DNA from: Candidatus Peregrinibacteria bacterium
Lineage (GTDB): Bacteria; Patescibacteriota; Gracilibacteria; UM-FILTER-43-11
Assembly (NCBI GenBank): GCA_030637565.1
Contig: DAOWGG010000136.1
Span: forward strand, 1 to 9,718
Length of the DNA: 9,718 bases
Direction: 5' to 3'
Positions 6,027 to 9,718 of the stretch are shown one piece after another (position 1 is the first letter of the stretch; each line of letters begins with the position of its first letter). The position numbers and the translations under genes were made by a program. Below the pieces are notes generated by a model. That model did no database searches. It was not told where the DNA came from and saw nothing but the letters and a program-made list of their open reading frames with translations.

Positions 6027-8444
6027 ATGCTTAAAAAATTGCTTAAAAAAGTGAATCGTAAAAAAGAACTGATTCTCTGGTTCGACGAACTCGGAATCAA
6101 AGACGTTCCGCTTGTTGGAGGAAAGAACGCCTCTTTGGGTGAAATGGTTCGAAAGCTCACCCCAAAAGGAGTGAATATTCCCAATGGGTTTGCGGTCACC
6201 GCTTACGCCTATCACTACCTACTAAAAGACGCGGGTATTGCCGATGACATCAAGCGAATTTTGAAAGGACTGAACGCTAAAGATATGGATAATTTGGAAA
6301 CACGTGGACGAAAAGTACGTCACACCATTCTAAAAGCGGAATTTCCAGAGGATTTAAACAAAGCGATATTGGACGCTTATAAAAAGATGGAAAAAATGTA
6401 CGGGAAACATTGCGATGTGGCCGTTCGTTCTTCCGCCACCGCCGAAGATCTGCCCGACGCTTCGTTTGCGGGTCAACAGGAAACCTTCCTAAACGTTCGT
6501 GGAGATCATGAGCTTTTAGAAGCGTGTAAAAAATGTTTTGCTTCTCTATTCACCAATCGCGCCATCGCCTACCGAGAAGAAAAGAAATTCGACCACTTCA
6601 GCATTGGCCTTTCTATCGCCGTTCAAAAAATGGTACGAAGTGATATGGCGTCTTCGGGTGTGATGTTTTCCATCGACACAGAAACAGGTTTTCGAAACGC
6701 CGTTCTTATCAACGCAGCCTACGGTTTGGGTGAAAATGTAGTACAAGGCGCTGTGAATCCCGATGAATTTTATGTGTTTAAACCAACGCTTAAAAAAGGA
6801 TTCAAACCCATTCTCACCAAACGCCTTGGAGAAAAACAGATCAAAATGGTGTATTGCGGAAACGGCAGTAAATCCCCTGTTAAAAATATCAGTGTAAAAG
6901 AAAACGATCGCAATCGATTCTGTATCAACGACAAAGAAGTTTTAAAGCTCGCGGAATGGGCCGCTATTATCGAAGATCATTACAGCAAAGAAGCGGGTTA
7001 TTTTAAACCGATGGATATGGAATGGGCGAAAGACGGAAGAACCAACGAGCTTCACATTGTACAAGCGCGTCCTGAAACGGTTCAATCACGAAAAGACTTA
7101 ACCAAACTAGAAGACTATCGATTACTTGAGAAAGGTGATGTGATCACCAACGGAGCCCCTGTGGGTGCTAGAATCGCCAACGGTGTCGCTCGTGTTATTG
7201 AGCACGCGGATCAGATCAAGCAATTCAAAAAAGGTGAAATCCTAGTCACCACCATGACCGATCCGGACTGGGTACCAATCATGAAAATAGCGTCAGCAAT
7301 TGTAACCAATCGCGGAGGACGGACATGTCATGCGGCAATCATCTCACGTGAACTGGGTATACCGTGCGTCGTGGGAACGAACAATGCCACTCATAAGATT
7401 AAAAGTGGTGAAAAGGTTACCGTGGCCTGTGAAGGTGAGGTGGGAAACATTTATAAAGGAGCTTTAAAATACGACATTAAAAAAACGAGTTTAAAGAACC
7501 TTAAAATGCCGAAAACCAAGCTTATGATGAATCTCGGTAATCCTGATATTGCTTTTGAAAGTTCATTTATTCCAAATGCCGGCGTTGGATTGGCTCGATT
7601 AGAATTCATTATTAACGACTACATAAGGATTCACCCATTGGCTCTTTTGAACTTCAAAAAGCTCAAAGACCACAATCTAAAGAACGAAATTGATGCACTG
7701 ACGCAGGGCTACAAAAACAAAGCCGACTTTTTTGTGGATAAGCTCGCTCAAGGAGTTTCCACCATCGCCGCCGCCTTCTGGCCAAACGATGTGATTGTGC
7801 GAATGAGCGATTTTAAATCAAATGAATACGCTAATTTGATCGGTGGAACCGACTACGAACCCAACGAAGAAAACCCAATGATCGGATGGCGCGGTGCCAG
7901 TCGTTATTACGATCCAAAATACCGAGATGCTTTCGCATTAGAATGCAAGGCAATGGTAAAAGTTCGAGAAGAAATGGGGCTCACCAATCTAAAGCTCATG
8001 ATCCCCTTCTGCCGAACGGTTGAGGAGGGTAAAAAGGTTCAGGAAGAAATGAAAAAACACGGTTTGGAACGCGGAAAAGATGGGCTGGAGATTTACGTGA
8101 TGTGTGAGATTCCAAGCAATGTAATACTGGCCGAAGAATTCTGTAAAATCTTCGACGGATTCTCCATCGGATCAAACGACCTCACTCAATTAACACTTGG
8201 TGTGGATCGCGATTCCGCACTCGTGCGTCATGTATTCGACGAACGAAACGAAGCCGTTAAAACGCTGGTTCGCCAAATCATTAAAATCGGGAAAAAGAAC
8301 AAAAAGAAGGTAGGTATTTGTGGGCAAGCCCCATCCGACTATCCCGAATTCGCCCGCTTCCTCGCCAAAGAAGGAATTGATTCCATGTCTCTCAACCCCG
8401 ATACCGTGGTGAAGACGATGATGGATTTGAATAAAAAACGATAA
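6027..8444 (+). CDS. ppsA: Phosphoenolpyruvate synthase (pyruvate, water dikinase)
   Basis: Converts pyruvate, ATP and water to PEP, AMP and phosphate, the entry to gluconeogenesis; in lineages with sparse metabolism it may also run toward pyruvate. At 805 residues it is complete (E. coli about 792). Domains: ATP/pyruvate-binding N-terminus (about 17-350) with LVGGKNASLGEM (29-40), RSSATAEDLPDASFAGQQ (134-151) and VQARPET (345-351); the swivelling phosphohistidine domain (about 370-475) with GGRTCHAAI and phosphorylated H435; and the PEP-binding barrel (about 500-800) with ARLEF (523-527), GWRGASRYY (620-628), CEIPSN (693-698), GSNDLTQL (715-722) and catalytic C765 in GICGQAPSD. The first dozen residues are an extra basic stretch before the conserved LILWF; the ATG at 6027 suits the short leader, though a TTG or GTG a few codons in cannot be excluded. 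The absence of an obvious defect suggests an active enzyme. It diverges from argH; a heptamer array follows its stop. Confidence 0.95.
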   Translation: MLKKLLKKVNRKKELILWFDELGIKDVPLVGGKNASLGEMVRKLTPKGVNIPNGFAVTAYAYHYLLKDAGIADDIKRILKGLNAKDMDNLETRGRKVRHTILKAEFPEDLNKAILDAYKKMEKMYGKHCDVAVRSSATAEDLPDASFAGQQETFLNVRGDHELLEACKKCFASLFTNRAIAYREEKKFDHFSIGLSIAVQKMVRSDMASSGVMFSIDTETGFRNAVLINAAYGLGENVVQGAVNPDEFYVFKPTLKKGFKPILTKRLGEKQIKMVYCGNGSKSPVKNISVKENDRNRFCINDKEVLKLAEWAAIIEDHYSKEAGYFKPMDMEWAKDGRTNELHIVQARPETVQSRKDLTKLEDYRLLEKGDVITNGAPVGARIANGVARVIEHADQIKQFKKGEILVTTMTDPDWVPIMKIASAIVTNRGGRTCHAAIISRELGIPCVVGTNNATHKIKSGEKVTVACEGEVGNIYKGALKYDIKKTSLKNLKMPKTKLMMNLGNPDIAFESSFIPNAGVGLARLEFIINDYIRIHPLALLNFKKLKDHNLKNEIDALTQGYKNKADFFVDKLAQGVSTIAAAFWPNDVIVRMSDFKSNEYANLIGGTDYEPNEENPMIGWRGASRYYDPKYRDAFALECKAMVKVREEMGLTNLKLMIPFCRTVEEGKKVQEEMKKHGLERGKDGLEIYVMCEIPSNVILAEEFCKIFDGFSIGSNDLTQLTLGVDRDSALVRHVFDERNEAVKTLVRQIIKIGKKNKKKVGICGQAPSDYPEFARFLAKEGIDSMSLNPDTVVKTMMDLNKKR

Positions 8445-8453
8445 ATCAACAGC

Positions 8454-8524
8454 AATAAGCAGTAAGTTTTAAGCGATAAGCTGATCCTCGGCTTACCGCT
8501 TATTGCTTATAACTTAAAACTTGC
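8454..8524. repeat. Head-to-head heptamer array forming a long imperfect hairpin after ppsA
   Basis: The left arm has four 7-bp units of the form NNTAAGY, starting at 8454, 8461, 8468 and 8475. An 8-nt spacer follows. The right arm has five opposed units related to GGCTTAC, starting at 8490, 8497, 8504, 8511 and 8518. Bases 8464-8481 pair with 8505-8522 except for one 2x2 internal loop; the two outer 10-bp segments, AAGTTTTAAG and CTTAAAACTT, are perfect complements. An alternative pairing of 8452-8466 with 8492-8506 has one mismatch. It could end ppsA transcription, but only a short TTTT follows. Confidence 0.75.
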
Positions 8525-8540
8525 CATTTTCTCAAAAAAC

Positions 8541-8568
8541 TTGACAATTAATAAATAAATGCTAGTAT
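8541..8568 (+). promoter_or_regulatory. Strong-looking promoter with no adjacent gene
   Basis: A perfect TTGACA (8541-8546), a 16-bp A/T-rich spacer, and TAGTAT (8563-8568) with TG one base upstream (extended -10). The start would be near 8575, about 200 nt before the next gene, which has its own promoter. It may give a long leader for that gene or a small RNA. Confidence 0.5.
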
Positions 8569-8629
8569 GATTAAAACGTTGTGAGCTAGTTACGCTTAAA
8601 TTCTGCGCCTCGACGTCCCCCATTACTTT

Positions 8630-8655
8630 GTCATCCTGAACTTGTTTCAGGATCC
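8630..8655. repeat. REP-like palindrome, copy 2
   Basis: The same 26-bp element as at 786-811, in the same orientation, with a single A-to-T change in the loop. The stem ATCCTGAA (8633-8640) and TTCAGGAT (8646-8653) is unchanged. It lies about 97 bp before the -10 box of the coiled-coil gene. Confidence 0.75.
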
Positions 8656-8749
8656 ATATATAAACGGGGTCTAAACCATCTTAAATCCAAGTCGGATGTT
8701 TTTGCTGAAATAGGCACACTTCCCTCTGGTAAAACGATGCGTTTTATGC

Positions 8750-8755
8750 TATAAT
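8750..8755 (+). promoter_or_regulatory. Extended -10 promoter of the coiled-coil gene
   Basis: A perfect TATAAT with TG one base upstream. The -35 is poor (TGGTAA at 8727-8732, 17-bp spacer), as is common where an extended -10 is present. The start would be near 8762, giving a leader of about 16 nt before the ATG at 8778, without Shine-Dalgarno. Confidence 0.6.
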
Positions 8756-8777
8756 ATTTAGATAAATTCAGTTTTCT

Positions 8778-9718
8778 ATGTTTTTTGCAAAAAACTCATC
8801 ACAGAATCATTCATTTTTCAGCTCAAAATTAATATGGGTCAATCGAATAAACCCAGGTGAAATTGAAGGTGAGGGTGAATTTCTTTATGCCGGTTTGAGC
8901 AATTTAATGGAAAGGCTAGAAAATGAAGGTGAAGCAGAGCAAAAAGAGCGATGTTCTCATGAACTAGAAAGATTAAAAGCTCCCATTAAAGACAAGGATG
9001 ATTTTATAATTAAAGCAAACAACTGGGAACACCTAGGGTTAAGTATAAAGGCGCTAGAGAAAAAAGATATCACTCGCAATGAACTAACCGCTGCCATGAT
9101 CTCAAGCTCATTGGGAGGCTTTTCAAATGTAATTTTTGGAGAAGGTGAATCAAAAGGATTTGAAGCAGAAGAGATGGTGTTAAGAATAAGGGAAACAGCA
9201 TCCACAACCTCCGAAACAAACACGGTTAATCTATTAAATGCAGCCAATGAATCCGAAATAAGCAAAGTAAAAGCCTCTCTTGTCGAAGCCAGAGGATTGG
9301 CTAGTAATCAGACAGTGGAATATCTAAAAGAAAAATTAGCTCAAGTTCATAAAAAATTAGATGAAGTTGAAGCAAAAAAACCAGCACGATTAGAAGCTGA
9401 AACCTTCAAAAGACTCCGAAGCCAGATCGAAGAATATCAAGAGCTTATCACCCATCCCGATCAACTGGAAAAGTCTGGTAAAAACAGCTTAATCGCAATA
9501 AGAAACGAAACCGATACACTTCAATACGATCTGGAGTCTCTCGATCAAGAACCCGATAGTATTGAAACTTTAAATAGTAAAATTGATCAGTTAACAACCA
9601 TTTCCAGAGGAGTGACCGACAAGCAAGTGGAAGCACTCACTCAAGAAAGAGAAGGGCTACAGGGTGAATTTGCTGATATTGGCAAAGAAAAAGAGATTGA
9701 AGGAATTGAATATCTGAC
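8778..9718 (+). CDS. Coiled-coil protein of unknown function, 3' end cut by window edge
   Basis: The frame is open from ATG at 8778 to the right edge: 313 codons plus two bases, with no stop. I do not recognise the family. There is no signal peptide and no convincing membrane segment, so it is probably cytoplasmic. It is rich in Glu and Lys. Residues 1-50 include a Gly-Glu run (GEIEGEGEF, 27-35) and LSNLMERLENEGEAEQ. Residues 80-125 look globular (NNWEHLGLSIKALEKKDITRN, then SSSLGGFSNVIFGEG). From about 178 to the edge the sequence is mostly heptad-like: YLKEKLAQVHKKLDEVEAK (182-200), then FKRLRSQIEEYQEL (210-223), and again from about 241, with a break near HPDQ (226-229). The start is the first ATG after a TATAAT box; the next in-frame Met is at residue 44. 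A structural, scaffold or SMC-like role would be a guess. No neighbour to its right is visible. Confidence 0.75.
   Translation, partial: MFFAKNSSQNHSFFSSKLIWVNRINPGEIEGEGEFLYAGLSNLMERLENEGEAEQKERCSHELERLKAPIKDKDDFIIKANNWEHLGLSIKALEKKDITRNELTAAMISSSLGGFSNVIFGEGESKGFEAEEMVLRIRETASTTSETNTVNLLNAANESEISKVKASLVEARGLASNQTVEYLKEKLAQVHKKLDEVEAKKPARLEAETFKRLRSQIEEYQELITHPDQLEKSGKNSLIAIRNETDTLQYDLESLDQEPDSIETLNSKIDQLTTISRGVTDKQVEALTQEREGLQGEFADIGKEKEIEGIEYL

Larger units (their letters stand above)
8445..8777. other. 333-bp gene-free stretch between ppsA and the coiled-coil gene
   Basis: In order it holds the head-to-head heptamer array, a consensus-like promoter (8541-8568), the second REP-like palindrome (8630-8655) and an extended -10 promoter (8750-8755). 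No protein-coding frame with a credible start was seen. Bases 8575-8625 show no recognised feature but lie just after the first promoter, so a small RNA is possible. Confidence 0.6.

Noticed and set aside
6546..6746. 66-codon minus-strand frame inside ppsA
   Set aside because: Antisense shadow of a conserved domain; there is no start context or similarity to support it.
1..9718. UGA recoded to glycine, as in Gracilibacteria and Absconditabacteria
   Set aside because: Six long frames contain no in-frame TGA and use ordinary GGN glycine codons. The four visible stops are TAA or TAG, so use of UGA as a stop is not shown either, but no sense use is seen.

Overview
The window reads as bacterial chromosome of moderate G+C, tightly packed with housekeeping and surface genes. 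Four things point to a Candidate Phyla Radiation (Patescibacteria) lineage, most likely a Peregrinibacteria-like one: a cell-surface protein joining an M23 peptidase to three S-layer homology (SLH) repeats through a Pro-Thr linker, an otherwise isolated argH, sigma70-like promoters with very short leaders, and no Shine-Dalgarno sequence in front of any of the six genes. This placement is inference from protein style, not proof. The standard code is used; UGA is not read as sense here.

Layout. Minus-strand recF (1-750, 3' end cut by the window edge) diverges from a plus-strand gene (887-3115) for an N-terminally membrane-anchored M23 endopeptidase with SLH repeats. A 321-bp convergent gap follows, holding a long hairpin with a T tract. 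Then come two minus-strand genes: a compact AtzC/cytosine-deaminase-like amidohydrolase (3437-4408) and, upstream of it, argH (4507-5877), probably transcribed together from a good promoter at 5916-5944. Divergent from argH is ppsA (6027-8444, plus). A 333-bp gap with two possible promoters leads to a plus-strand coiled-coil protein of unknown function (8778 to the right edge).

The genes cover DNA repair (RecF), envelope remodelling (M23-SLH protein), pyruvate/PEP interconversion (PpsA), arginine formation or salvage (ArgH) and hydrolysis of an unknown C-N compound (amidohydrolase). Apart from the argH/amidohydrolase pair they do not form an obvious pathway.

The most unusual content lies between genes. 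(1) Degenerate 7-bp tandem repeats occur at three of the four visible gene 3' ends (3113-3147, 3410-3440, 8454-8524). In the two fuller arrays the 7-bp period places stop codons in all three frames of both strands. (2) Two hairpins of one family, with compensatory stem changes, lie in inverted orientation between argH and the amidohydrolase gene. (3) Two nearly identical 26-bp REP-like palindromes lie 7.8 kb apart, each ahead of a plus-strand gene. No CRISPR, tRNA, rRNA or insertion sequence was recognised.
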